This document shows positions 17,021-25,496 of a stretch of 64,000 nt of DNA, one piece after another. The DNA comes from Massilia soli. Its GTDB lineage: Bacteria > Pseudomonadota > Gammaproteobacteria > Burkholderiales > Burkholderiaceae_D. Made by a program: the position numbers and the translations under genes. The stretch covers positions 248,001 through 312,000 of the forward strand of contig NZ_JAFBIL020000003.1 of the NCBI RefSeq assembly GCF_016809835.1, read 5' to 3'. Within the stretch, counting starts at the first letter, position 1. Each line of letters opens with the position of its first letter. Under the pieces are notes generated by a model. It ran no database searches. It was given only the letters and a program-made list of their open reading frames with translations, and was not told the DNA's origin.

Positions 17021-17782
17021 TTAAGGAAGGGTGATGGTGACGTTGGCGGCGCGCGGGGGGAGCTTGACCAGGTCGTTGTAGGCGGCCAGGGTCTTGTCGG
17101 TGTCGCGGCTGAGCATGGCGTTGAAGCCGAGGTAGGCGCCGAGCCCGGCGAGGGCGAATACCGATGTCAGCACCCATAGCGACAGGTCGGTGCGCAGTTT
17201 GTTGGCGATCTGGTCGGGGCGGTCGGCGTGCGGCGCGAAGCCGCGTTGCTTGCCACGCATGCGCGCTATTTCGTCCCCTAGCCGCGCGCACATGTAGTTG
17301 AGCTTGTCAGGGGCGTCGAGCGCATACTTGCCCTGGAATCCCATTAGTAGACACAGGTGGAACACTTCCAGCGATTGCAGGTGCGCGCTGCCGCGCGCGC
17401 GCAGTTCTTCCAGCTTTTCGAAGAAATGCTCGCCGGCGAGCTGGTCGCCGAAGATCCTGAGCTGCAATGGCCGGGTTTCCCAGGCTTCGCGGATGGCATA
17501 GTCGGACCGCAGGATGATCTCGTCGACCGCGGCGCAGTAGGCGTACTTTGCGGCTTCAACATCTTCCGGCGGCACGCCGAGCTTCTTCGCGCGCCCGTCG
17601 ACGTCGCTCAGGAACGCGGTGATGTTGTCGACGAAGCCGGTTTTTCCGTGCGGTCCGGATCCATTTTTGAGCAAAAACAGCGCGTAGAAGCCTTCGTACA
17701 TCAGGTCCACCAGCGTGCGCGGCCCCGCCGACTCCGCACTGGCCGCCTCGCGCGCCGCGCGCCGTTCGACATGCGGCGTCAT
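17021..17782 (-). CDS. tssL: T6SS inner-membrane protein TssL (DotU)
   Basis: The 253-residue protein shows the DotU/TssL pattern: an N-terminal cytoplasmic hook domain (LVDLMYEGFYALFLLK, AKYAYCAAVDEIIL, HFFEKLEELR, EVFHLCLLMGFQGKY) and one C-terminal membrane helix (LSLWVLTSVFALAGLGAYLGF). The short periplasmic tail carries no peptidoglycan-binding OmpA domain; a separate OmpA-family gene lies just beyond the palindrome. TssL pairs with TssM and recruits the TssK baseplate adaptor. Here it follows tssJ after only 90 bases, with no tssK in the usual place between them. Confidence 0.95.
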   Translation of the reverse strand: MTPHVERRAAREAASAESAGPRTLVDLMYEGFYALFLLKNGSGPHGKTGFVDNITAFLSDVDGRAKKLGVPPEDVEAAKYAYCAAVDEIILRSDYAIREAWETRPLQLRIFGDQLAGEHFFEKLEELRARGSAHLQSLEVFHLCLLMGFQGKYALDAPDKLNYMCARLGDEIARMRGKQRGFAPHADRPDQIANKLRTDLSLWVLTSVFALAGLGAYLGFNAMLSRDTDKTLAAYNDLVKLPPRAANVTITLP

Positions 17783-17872
17783 GCAGCCACCTTCGCCATC
17801 GGTTTGATCGTTTTCACGGTTCCCTCACTCTGCGATTAGTCAGGATATAGCTTGCGGGAAATGTTGAGTTTC

Positions 17873-18391
17873 TCATTGACAGCGCACAGGGGAAGGCAGG
17901 GTTGCGCTCGTGCCGATGGCGTTCGCGCCGGCTCCGCTGCTGAGTGAGCACCCGTGGACGCCGACTGTGATGCCTCCCTGTGCCGCCTCGGCAGCGGCGT
18001 AGGCCAGCCGCCACCGCTGCGGCGCAGGCGCGTGAAACAGCGCCACGATCCCGACGAACGATGCATCACGGCTGATTCTCTCGACAACGTCGTGGCGCTG
18101 CCCCGGCACCAGCATCACTTCCTTGACGTCGATCAGGTCGGCGCCAAGCGCTTCTTTTTCCTTATGCGGCGTCAGAAAAGCGTCGTAAGGCGCCTGCCGG
18201 AACGCGGTGTCTTGTCGCAGCGTGTAGATGCGCGTAAGCACGGCGAGCGGCCGGCCCTGGGCGTCGACATTCAGCGCGTTCGCCGCGTGCAGCCGAATCG
18301 CAACGTTGCGTGTGGGCTCAGGCGTGCTCCGCGAAGCACATCCAGCGAGCAGAGCGGAAAACAGCAGCGGGAGCAAACAGGTCTGGCGCAT
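17873..18391 (-). CDS. tssJ: T6SS outer-membrane lipoprotein TssJ
   Basis: Start ATG at 18391 is preferred over 18397 because AAGGA lies five bases upstream. The 172-residue precursor has a lipoprotein signal with lipobox LLAGC. A small beta-sandwich domain follows (NVAIRLHAANALNVD, YTLRQDTAFRQAPYDAFL, VKEVMLVPGQ), typical of TssJ. The mature protein is lipidated, sits on the inner face of the outer membrane and binds the TssM C-terminus. The gene is divergent from the TPR lipoprotein and tssB unit across a 192-bp gap that probably carries both promoters. Confidence 0.92.
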   Translation of the reverse strand: MRQTCLLPLLFSALLAGCASRSTPEPTRNVAIRLHAANALNVDAQGRPLAVLTRIYTLRQDTAFRQAPYDAFLTPHKEKEALGADLIDVKEVMLVPGQRHDVVERISRDASFVGIVALFHAPAPQRWRLAYAAAEAAQGGITVGVHGCSLSSGAGANAIGTSATLPSPVRCQ

Positions 18392-18583
18392 GGTCATCCT
18401 TCAGATGTTGATAAGCCGAAGCGCCTATTTAAAGCCAAGCGCATCCGCCGCCCGTGACCTTGCGCAACTTCCATGGACGTTGAGCGATGCGAGGAGGAAA
18501 CCAGCTTCTATTGACCCGTCGCAATTTGCTCGATTTCCCCTGTCCAATAATAACGGCTGGATTAACGGTACTGGAGAGCAACC

Positions 18584-19168
18584 ATGTTGAAACGACTGAT
18601 TCCCGGCCTTGCAGTTGCCGCCTTGTTGTCCGGCTGCGCCACCACCGGGCAGCCGCCGGTGCCGGCCACTCACGGTACGGTGGCCGAAGCGCTTGCGTCG
18701 GCCAACGCCGCCGCAAAGGCCGGCCAGAAGGACAAGGCGCTGAGCATCCTGCACGATGCGGCACAGGCCAACCCGACCGATAAAACGCCGTGGATTCGCA
18801 TGGCGCAGATCCGCTACGACGCCCATGACTACGGCCAGGCCATCATCCTCGCCCAGCAAGCCCTGCAGCGCGATTCCAACGACATGGTGTCGCACAGCAT
18901 CGTCGCCGTGAGCGGCCTGCGCGTCGCCAGCAAGGCGCTGGCCGACCTGACCCGCAAGCAGAATCTGGCCGGCACGATCCGCTCGGAAGCGCAGGACCTT
19001 GCCAAGCTGTTACGCGCCAGCCTTGGTGAAGAAGAGCTGGTCCCTACTCTACGAGACAGAGAGAAACGCCCGGTCGCCGTCACACCCCGGCCACCCAAGG
19101 CGTCCACCCCGGCCGTAGCGACCGGCAAGCCAAAGCCCAACGACGACCCGTTCGCCGACCTGAAGTAG
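18584..19168 (+). CDS. TPR-containing lipoprotein of the T6SS cluster
   Basis: The 194-residue precursor has a signal peptide with lipobox LLSGC (Cys at about residue 18). Tandem helical repeats resembling TPRs follow (AEALASANAAAKAGQKDKALSILHDAAQANP, WIRMAQIRYDAHDYGQAIILAQQAL). The C-terminal tail is Pro/Lys-rich. Similar TPR lipoproteins commonly precede tssB in Burkholderiales T6SS clusters, but their role is poorly defined. It starts the rightward unit TPR-tssB-tssC-hcp-clpV-tssA, 55 bases before tssB. Confidence 0.85.
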   Translation: MLKRLIPGLAVAALLSGCATTGQPPVPATHGTVAEALASANAAAKAGQKDKALSILHDAAQANPTDKTPWIRMAQIRYDAHDYGQAIILAQQALQRDSNDMVSHSIVAVSGLRVASKALADLTRKQNLAGTIRSEAQDLAKLLRASLGEEELVPTLRDREKRPVAVTPRPPKASTPAVATGKPKPNDDPFADLK

Positions 19169-19223
19169 TTCCCGCCAGGCCGGCCTTCGCGCCGGCCATT
19201 TCCAGCCACCCCTCGGAGTTGTC

Positions 19224-19733
19224 ATGGCCAAAAACAATAGTGTGCAGAAGCGTCTGCAAAAAGTGCGTGCGCCCCGCGTGCAGATGACGTACGACGTCGA
19301 AGTCGGCGACGCGATCGAGAACAAGGAGTTGCCCTTCGTGGTCGGCGTCGTGGGCGACTTCGGCAACAATCCCGATGTCGAGAAAAAGCGCCTGAAAGAC
19401 CGCAACTTCGTCAATGTCGACGCCAGCAACTTTGACGAAGTGCTGGGCGGCGTCGCGCCGGTGGCCCAGTTCCGCGTGCCGAACCAGCTGAGCGAGAAGG
19501 GTGGCGAGTTTGCCGTCCAGCTGCAGTTCCGCGAGATGGCCGACTTCCGTCCCGAGTCGGTCGTGCAGCAGGTCGCCCCGCTGAAGGGCTTGCTCGAAGC
19601 ACGCACCAAGCTCGCCGACTTGCGCAACAAGCTGGCAGGCAACGACAAGTTGGAAGACATCCTCAGCGACGTTCTCAGCAATACGGAAAAGCTCGACGGC
19701 CTGCGCAAGGCAGCACCAGCGGAGGGCAAATAA
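19224..19733 (+). CDS. tssB: T6SS sheath small subunit TssB (VipA)
   Basis: The 169-residue protein matches TssB throughout: SVQKRLQKVRAPRVQMTYDVE at the start, LPFVVGVVGDFGNNP, and RNFVNVDASNFDEVLGGVAP. The length is that of the family. TssB pairs with TssC to form the contractile sheath around the Hcp tube. A GGAG site precedes the start, and the last base is shared with the start of tssC, which suggests coupled synthesis of the two subunits. Confidence 0.97.
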   Translation: MAKNNSVQKRLQKVRAPRVQMTYDVEVGDAIENKELPFVVGVVGDFGNNPDVEKKRLKDRNFVNVDASNFDEVLGGVAPVAQFRVPNQLSEKGGEFAVQLQFREMADFRPESVVQQVAPLKGLLEARTKLADLRNKLAGNDKLEDILSDVLSNTEKLDGLRKAAPAEGK

Positions 19734-21220
19734 TGTCAGCCGTTCTTTCCGATACCAAGGTCGCTCAAGCCGTCGAGCTCGACGCCGGCCTGCTGGACCA
19801 GATCGTCGAACAAAGCCGCGTCGCCAAGTCAACCAGCGAGCACGAGCGCGCGCGCGACATCATCTCCGAGCTGGTCAGCCAGGTGATGGATGGCACCGTC
19901 GTGATGTCGAACAACCTGTCGGCCACGCTGGACGCGCGCGTGGCCGAAATCGACCGCCTGATTTCAGAGCAGCTCAGTGCGATCATGCACGCGCCCGAAT
20001 TCCAGAAGCTCGAACGCAGCTGGACCGGCCTGCATTACCTGGTCACCAACTCGACGACCGGCGCCAACCAGCAGATCCGCATGATGAACGCGACCAAGAA
20101 AGAGCTGGTCAAGGACTTCCAGTCCGCGCTTGAATTCGACCAGAGCACGATCTTCAAGAAGGTCTACGAAGAAGAATTCGGCACCTTCGGCGGTGCGCCC
20201 TACGGCACCCTGATCGGCGACTTCGAGATCTCGCGCCAGCCTGAGGACATGTATTTCGTCGAGCAGATGTCGCACGTGGCCGCCGCTGCGCACGCGCCGT
20301 TCATCACTTCGGCCTCGCCCGAACTGTTCGGCCTGGAAACCTATAGCGACCTGAGCAAGCCGCGCGACCTCGCCAAGGTGTTTGACACCGTCGAGTATGC
20401 CAAATGGAAAGCCTTCCGCGAATCGGAAGACGCGCGCTATGTCGGCCTGACGCTGCCGCGCTTCCTCGGCCGCCTGCCGTTCAACCCGGTGGATGGCATC
20501 ACCACCGAAGGCTTCAACTTCGTCGAAGATGTGGACGGCACCGACCACCACAAATACCTTTGGTGCAATGCCGCGTATGCCTTCGCGACCAAGCTGACCA
20601 GCGCGTTTGAAAACTATGGCTGGTGCGCGGCGATCCGCGGCGTCGAAGGCGGCGGGCTGGTCGAAAACCTGCCGACCCACACCTTCAAGACCGACGAAGG
20701 CGAAGTCGCGCTGAAGTGCCCGACCGAGCTGGCCATCACCGACCGCCGCGAGAAGGAACTGTCCGACCTTGGCTTCATCTCGCTGGTGCATTGCAAGAAC
20801 ACCGCATACGCCGCCTTTTTCGGCGCCCAGTCGGCCCAGAAAGCGCGCAAGTACGCCAACGAGGCCGCCAACGCCAACGCCGTGCTGTCGTCGCAGCTGC
20901 AGTACATCTTCGCCGTCTCGCGCATCGCGCACTACATGAAGGCGATGATGCGCGACAAGATCGGCAGCTTCTCGGCCGCGTCCAACGTCGAGGAGTTCCT
21001 GAACCGCTGGTTGACCCAGTACGTGCTACTTGACGACAACGCCAGCCAGGATCAGAAGGCGCAATTCCCGCTGCGCGAGGCAAGCGTGCAGGTCAGCGAA
21101 GTGCCCGGCCGGCCGGGCGTCTACCGCGCCGTGTCGTTCCTGCGTCCCCATTTCCAGCTCGACGAGCTGTCCGTTTCGCTCCGTCTGGTCGCGGAGTTGC
21201 CGCAGTCGACCAAGAACTGA
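19733..21220 (+). CDS. tssC: T6SS sheath large subunit TssC (VipB)
   Basis: The 495-residue protein shows the TssC core: RSWTGLHYLVTNS, EFGTFGGAPYGTLIGDFE, LTLPRFLGRLPF, EDVDGTDHHKYLWCNAAYAFA, and the C-terminal AQFPLREASVQVSEVPGRPGVY followed by FLRPHFQLDELSVSLRLVAELP. It is full length. TssC and TssB assemble the sheath whose contraction drives the needle; the N-terminus of TssC is the site recognised by the ClpV recycling ATPase encoded three genes downstream. Confidence 0.97.
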   Translation: MSAVLSDTKVAQAVELDAGLLDQIVEQSRVAKSTSEHERARDIISELVSQVMDGTVVMSNNLSATLDARVAEIDRLISEQLSAIMHAPEFQKLERSWTGLHYLVTNSTTGANQQIRMMNATKKELVKDFQSALEFDQSTIFKKVYEEEFGTFGGAPYGTLIGDFEISRQPEDMYFVEQMSHVAAAAHAPFITSASPELFGLETYSDLSKPRDLAKVFDTVEYAKWKAFRESEDARYVGLTLPRFLGRLPFNPVDGITTEGFNFVEDVDGTDHHKYLWCNAAYAFATKLTSAFENYGWCAAIRGVEGGGLVENLPTHTFKTDEGEVALKCPTELAITDRREKELSDLGFISLVHCKNTAYAAFFGAQSAQKARKYANEAANANAVLSSQLQYIFAVSRIAHYMKAMMRDKIGSFSAASNVEEFLNRWLTQYVLLDDNASQDQKAQFPLREASVQVSEVPGRPGVYRAVSFLRPHFQLDELSVSLRLVAELPQSTKN

Positions 21221-21247
21221 ACCATCCCACCCACTTAGGAGTTCAAC

Positions 21248-21739
21248 ATGGCAATTGACGTATATCTGCAGATCGATGGCATCAAAGGCGAATCGACCGA
21301 TGACAAGCACCGTGACTGGATCGAGTGCAAGTCGGTCTCCTGGAGCGTGAGCCAGCCGAAGTCGGCGACGGCGTCGACCGGCGGCGGCCACACGGCCGAG
21401 CGCTGCGAGCATAGCGAGATCCAGGTCGCCAAGCTGGCCGACCTGGCCACGCCGATCCTGCTGCAGACCTGTTCGTCGGGCAAGACCATCCCGCGCGCCA
21501 AGATTGAATTCATGCGCGCCGACGGCCAGGGCGAACGGATTAAGTATTTTGAGATCGAACTGGAGAACGTCCTGATCGGCGACGTCAGCCCAAGCGTGGG
21601 CGAGGGCGACATCCTCACCGAACAGCTCGGCATTAAATTTTCGAAGGTGAAATGGAAATACACCCAGCAAAAGGTTGGCGGCGGCTCCGGTGGCAACACC
21701 TCGGGCGGCTGGGACCTGTCCTCAAACAAGATCGCGTAA
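21248..21739 (+). CDS. hcp: T6SS tube protein Hcp (TssD)
   Basis: The 163-residue protein has the Hcp fold signature: AIDVYLQIDGIKGESTDDKH, WIECKSVSWSVSQP, HSEIQVAKLADLATPILLQ and KIEFMRADG. Hexameric rings of Hcp stack into the secreted tube and carry small effectors. A TAGGAG site lies just upstream, in a 27-base gap after tssC. The Ser/Gly-rich C-terminal tail (VGGGSGGNTSGGWDL) is typical of this Hcp subgroup. Confidence 0.96.
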   Translation: MAIDVYLQIDGIKGESTDDKHRDWIECKSVSWSVSQPKSATASTGGGHTAERCEHSEIQVAKLADLATPILLQTCSSGKTIPRAKIEFMRADGQGERIKYFEIELENVLIGDVSPSVGEGDILTEQLGIKFSKVKWKYTQQKVGGGSGGNTSGGWDLSSNKIA

Positions 21740-21741
21740 TC

Positions 21742-21912
21742 ATGCGAACGCACGTCCGCGACAGCACCATCCGCGGATGTGCCACCACGCCTGGAACCCC
21801 CATGAGAAACCTGACGCGCGACACCCTCGAGCGGATGCGGCTGAAAAAACGCCTGGCGGTTGCAGGACTTATCGCCGTCATCATCGGCGGCCTGGTCAGC
21901 ACCGGCTATTGA
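21742..21912 (+). CDS. Possible small single-pass membrane protein between hcp and clpV
   Basis: Two bases after the hcp stop an ATG opens a 56-codon frame; an inner ATG at 21802 would give 36 residues. The shorter product is a compact membrane peptide: a basic N-terminal part (RNLTRDTLERMRLKKR), one hydrophobic helix (LAVAGLIAVIIGGLV) and STGY. The positive-inside layout suggests a real protein rather than chance, but no ribosome site is strong. I recognise no family. Confidence 0.4.
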   Translation: MRTHVRDSTIRGCATTPGTPMRNLTRDTLERMRLKKRLAVAGLIAVIIGGLVSTGY

Positions 21913-21988
21913 AATTCAAGCATCCACGCGCCGCGTTCGCCGCGGCGGCTTCCGTACGCCCCAACCCCTTCGATAGGACACGCACGCG

Positions 21989-24628
21989 ATGGACATCAAC
22001 CTGAAAACCCTGATCGGCAAGTTGAACGACACCACGCGCACGGCCGCAACCCGCGCGGCCAATATCTGCGTCGGACTGGGTCAGTACGAAGTCGACATCG
22101 AGCACGTGTTCCTGGCGCTGCTGGAGCAGCAGAACAGTGATTTCGTCCGCATCGTCTACCAGTGCGGCATCAGCCTGACGGGCCTGGAGTCCGACTTGCG
22201 CAACGAGGTTGGCCGTTTCGAGGCCGGCAGCGCGCGCACGCCGGTGTTTTCGCGCCACCTGCCCACGCTGTTCGAGCATGCCTGGCTGATCGCCTCGCTG
22301 GGCAACGGCCAGCCGCACCAGATCCGCAGCGGCCACCTGTTGCTGGCACTCTTGACGGTTCCCGAGCTGTCTCAGCTGGCGCACCGCGGCTCGCGCCTGT
22401 TCGCGCAGATCCCGCTCGACCGGCTCAAGCACGATTTCGACAAGATGACGCGCGGCTCCGACGAGTCGCGGCCGGCGTCGCCGCAGCCGGACGAAGGCGC
22501 CGATCCGGTCGGCGAGCTGACCGCCACCGACGCTGGCAAGACGCCGGCCCTCGACCAGTTCACCACCTGCCTGACGCAGCGCGCGCGCGACGGCAAGCTC
22601 GATCCGGTCATCGGCCGCGACCCTGAGATCCGCCAGGCGATCGACATCCTGATGCGGCGCCGCCAGAACAACCCGATCCTCACCGGCGAAGCAGGCGTCG
22701 GCAAGACCGCCGTCGTCGAAGGCCTGGCGCTGCGTATCGCCAGCGGCGACGTCCCCGACGTGCTGCGCGACACCGAGATCCACACGCTCGACATGGGCCT
22801 GCTGCAGGCTGGCGCCAGCGTCAAGGGCGAGTTTGAGAACCGCTTGAAGAACGTCATCGACGAGGTCAGGAAAAGTCCCCGCGCGATCATCCTGTTCATC
22901 GACGAGGCGCACACGATGATCGGTGCTGGCGGCGCGGCCGGCCAGAACGACGCGGCCAACCTGCTGAAACCGGCGCTGGCCCGCGGCGAACTGCGCACCG
23001 TCGCCGCCACCACCTGGGGCGAGTACAAGAAGTACTTCGAGAAGGACGCCGCGCTGGCGCGCCGCTTCCAGGTGATCAAGGTCGAGGAGCCAAGCGAAGA
23101 AGTCGCATGCGCGATGCTGCGCGGGATGGCGCCGCTGATGGAAAAACACTTCAAGGTGCGCGTCTACGACGACGCCATCACCGAAGCGGTGCGCCTGTCG
23201 CACCGCTACATCAGCGGTCGCCAGCTGCCAGACAAGGCGATCAGCGTGCTCGATACTGCCTGCGCGAAGGTGGCACTGGGCCAGAGCGCGACGCCGGCGC
23301 TGATCGAAAGCGGCACGCGCATGCTCGAGCGGATCGACGCCGAGTCCGCCGCATTGTCGCGCGAAGAAGCGGGAGGCGCAGACCACGGTGCGAAGCTGGC
23401 GCTGCTGCGCGCGCAGCGGGTGGAAGCGACCGCGGAGCAGGAACGCCAGCGCGCACGCTGGGACAAGGAGCAGTCGATCTGCGCCGAGATCAAGCGCCTG
23501 CGCACCGGCCTGGAGGAAGGCGGCGGCAAGGGCGACAGCGGCGCGCTGCGCAAGCTGGTCGAAGAACTGCGCGTTGTACAGGGCGAGGCGCCGCTGGTGC
23601 CGGTCCAGGTCGACGGCCACGTGGTCGCCGAAATCATCGCCAACTGGACCGGCATTCCGCTCGGACGCATGGTCAAGGACGAGATCAAGACGGTGATGAA
23701 CCTGCAGGGGCTGCTGGACGAACGTATCCTCGGCCAAGGCCACGCCAGCTCGGTCGTCGCCCAGCGCGTTCGTACCTCGCGCGCCAATCTCGATGATCCG
23801 AACAAGCCAAAGGGCGTGTTCCTGTTCGTCGGCACCTCGGGCGTCGGCAAGACCGAAACGGCCCTGGCGCTGGCCGACCTGCTGTACGGCGGCGAGCGCA
23901 AACTCATCACCATCAACATGAGCGAATACCAGGAGGCGCACAGCGTCTCGGGCCTGAAAGGTTCGCCGCCGGGCTACGTGGGCTACGGGGAAGGCGGCGC
24001 GCTGACCGAAGCCGTGCGCCGAAATCCCTACAGCGTGGTGCTGCTCGACGAGATCGAGAAAGCCCATCCCGACGTGCTCGAACTGTTCTTCCAGGTATTC
24101 GACAAGGGCGTGCTGGATGACGCGGAAGGCCGCGAGATCGACTTCCGCAACACGATCATCATCTGCACCTCGAACGCCGCATCTTCGCAGATCATGCAGG
24201 CTTGCCTGAACAAGAGCGCGGCCGAGATCCCCGGCCCGGACCAGCTGGCCGAATTGATCCGCCCGCAGCTGGTCAGGCATTTCAAGCCCGCGTTCCTGGG
24301 GCGGCTGACCGTGGTGCCGTTCTATCCGATTACCGATGATGTGCTGGCCAATATCATCCGCCTCAAGCTGGAGCACATCAAGCGCCGCGTAGCCAGCAAC
24401 CACCAGGCCGAGTTCCGCTTCGACGACTCGCTGGTCGAGGCAGTGCTTGCGCGCTGCACCGAGGTGGACTCCGGCGCGCGCAATGTCGACACCATCCTGA
24501 ACGGCACGCTGCTGCCCGAGATCGCAGGTACCGTGCTGGCCCGGATGGCCGAGGGCAGGGCGATGTCGGCGATCAAAGTCGGCGCGACCAAGGCCGGCAA
24601 GTTCAAGTACACCGTCGAACCCGCGTAA
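21989..24628 (+). CDS. clpV: T6SS sheath-recycling AAA+ ATPase ClpV (TssH)
   Basis: The 879-residue protein has a Clp N-domain (residues about 10-155), two AAA+ modules with Walker A lysines at 239 (GEAGVGKTA) and 621 (GTSGVGKTE), Walker B LFIDEAH and LLDEIEKAHPD, and the middle coiled-coil region. The N-terminus INLKTLIGKLNDTTRTAA distinguishes ClpV from the chaperone ClpB. It disassembles contracted TssBC sheaths. It is in operon order hcp, small ORF, clpV, tssA. Confidence 0.96.
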   Translation: MDINLKTLIGKLNDTTRTAATRAANICVGLGQYEVDIEHVFLALLEQQNSDFVRIVYQCGISLTGLESDLRNEVGRFEAGSARTPVFSRHLPTLFEHAWLIASLGNGQPHQIRSGHLLLALLTVPELSQLAHRGSRLFAQIPLDRLKHDFDKMTRGSDESRPASPQPDEGADPVGELTATDAGKTPALDQFTTCLTQRARDGKLDPVIGRDPEIRQAIDILMRRRQNNPILTGEAGVGKTAVVEGLALRIASGDVPDVLRDTEIHTLDMGLLQAGASVKGEFENRLKNVIDEVRKSPRAIILFIDEAHTMIGAGGAAGQNDAANLLKPALARGELRTVAATTWGEYKKYFEKDAALARRFQVIKVEEPSEEVACAMLRGMAPLMEKHFKVRVYDDAITEAVRLSHRYISGRQLPDKAISVLDTACAKVALGQSATPALIESGTRMLERIDAESAALSREEAGGADHGAKLALLRAQRVEATAEQERQRARWDKEQSICAEIKRLRTGLEEGGGKGDSGALRKLVEELRVVQGEAPLVPVQVDGHVVAEIIANWTGIPLGRMVKDEIKTVMNLQGLLDERILGQGHASSVVAQRVRTSRANLDDPNKPKGVFLFVGTSGVGKTETALALADLLYGGERKLITINMSEYQEAHSVSGLKGSPPGYVGYGEGGALTEAVRRNPYSVVLLDEIEKAHPDVLELFFQVFDKGVLDDAEGREIDFRNTIIICTSNAASSQIMQACLNKSAAEIPGPDQLAELIRPQLVRHFKPAFLGRLTVVPFYPITDDVLANIIRLKLEHIKRRVASNHQAEFRFDDSLVEAVLARCTEVDSGARNVDTILNGTLLPEIAGTVLARMAEGRAMSAIKVGATKAGKFKYTVEPA

Positions 24629-24638
24629 GGAGACCACG

Positions 24639-25496
24639 ATGCTGAACATCGAACAGCTGCTGGTTCCGATCACTGAAGCGTCGCCCTGCGGTGACGACAT
24701 CGCTTTCTCGCCGGAGGTCGACGCGATCTCGAAGGCGCGCCAGGCGGACGATCCTTCGCTGGAGCAGGGCGCCTGGGTCACCAGCCTGAAGGAGGCCGAC
24801 TGGAAGTTTGTCGCCTCGCGTTGCGCCCAGCTGATCGAGCAGCGCAGCAAGGACCTGCGGCTGGCCGTGTGGCTGGTTGAAGCGGCTGCCAAGACCTCGT
24901 CGTACCAAGGCATGGCCGACGGCCTGGCGCTGGTGGCGGCATTATGCGAACGCCATTGGGATCATCTCCACCCGCTGCCCGACGAGGGTTCATTCGAGCA
25001 GCGCATCGGCAACCTGTGCTGGATCGCGGCGCGCCTGCCGCAGCTGGTGAAGGAGATGCCGGGTCCGGACGCCGACACCGTCATGCGCTGCGCCGCGGCG
25101 CTGGTTCAACTGGAGAGCGTGGTGGATCAGCGCCTGGGCGCCGACGGACCTGGCTTCTCCGCCGCCCGGTCGGCAATCGAAAGCGTGATCCATGCGCTGG
25201 CACCGTCGGAAGGCGCCTTAATCAAGCCGGCAGACGCGCCAACGTCGATGACGCTGCCAGTCCACGACAGCCAGCTCGGGCCAGGCCCGCTGCAAACGCG
25301 CGCACAGGCGATCGCCCAGTTGCGCCAGGTGGCGGAGTACTTCCGCCGCACCGAACCGCACAGCCCTGTGGCCTACCTGGCCGACAAGGCCGCGGCATGG
25401 GGCGAGCAGTCCCTGCATGTCTGGCTACGCGGCGTCATCAAGGACGAATCCGCGTTTGCCCATATCGAAGAACTGCTTGGGCTGCAGCGAAATTAA
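24639..25496 (+). CDS. tssA: T6SS protein TssA, short form
   Basis: The 285-residue protein starts 10 bases after clpV with an AAGGAG site. The N-terminal ImpA domain is clear: LLVPITEASPCGDDIAFSPEVDAI, ADWKFVASRCAQLIEQRSKDLRLAVWLVEAA and GLALVAALCERHWDHLHPLPDEG. The C-terminal part is short (RAQAIAQLRQVAEYFRRTEPHSPVAYLADKAA), the TssA class of about 280-350 residues that marks baseplate and tail initiation. It closes the rightward T6SS unit and overlaps the convergent transporter gene by four bases. Confidence 0.93.
   Translation: MLNIEQLLVPITEASPCGDDIAFSPEVDAISKARQADDPSLEQGAWVTSLKEADWKFVASRCAQLIEQRSKDLRLAVWLVEAAAKTSSYQGMADGLALVAALCERHWDHLHPLPDEGSFEQRIGNLCWIAARLPQLVKEMPGPDADTVMRCAAALVQLESVVDQRLGADGPGFSAARSAIESVIHALAPSEGALIKPADAPTSMTLPVHDSQLGPGPLQTRAQAIAQLRQVAEYFRRTEPHSPVAYLADKAAAWGEQSLHVWLRGVIKDESAFAHIEELLGLQRN

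Noticed and set aside
17783-17872. Possible remnant of tssK between tssJ and tssL
   Set aside because: Only a 12-codon run (VKTIKPMAKVAA) precedes the tssL start, and it does not resemble the TssK C-terminus. I treat tssK as absent rather than truncated.
21896-24913. Very long open frame (1005 codons) on the minus strand opposite clpV
   Set aside because: It is antisense to a clear ClpV with both Walker motifs. Its translation is low-complexity (Arg/Asp/Ala/Val) and no domain is visible. It is a by-product of high GC content.
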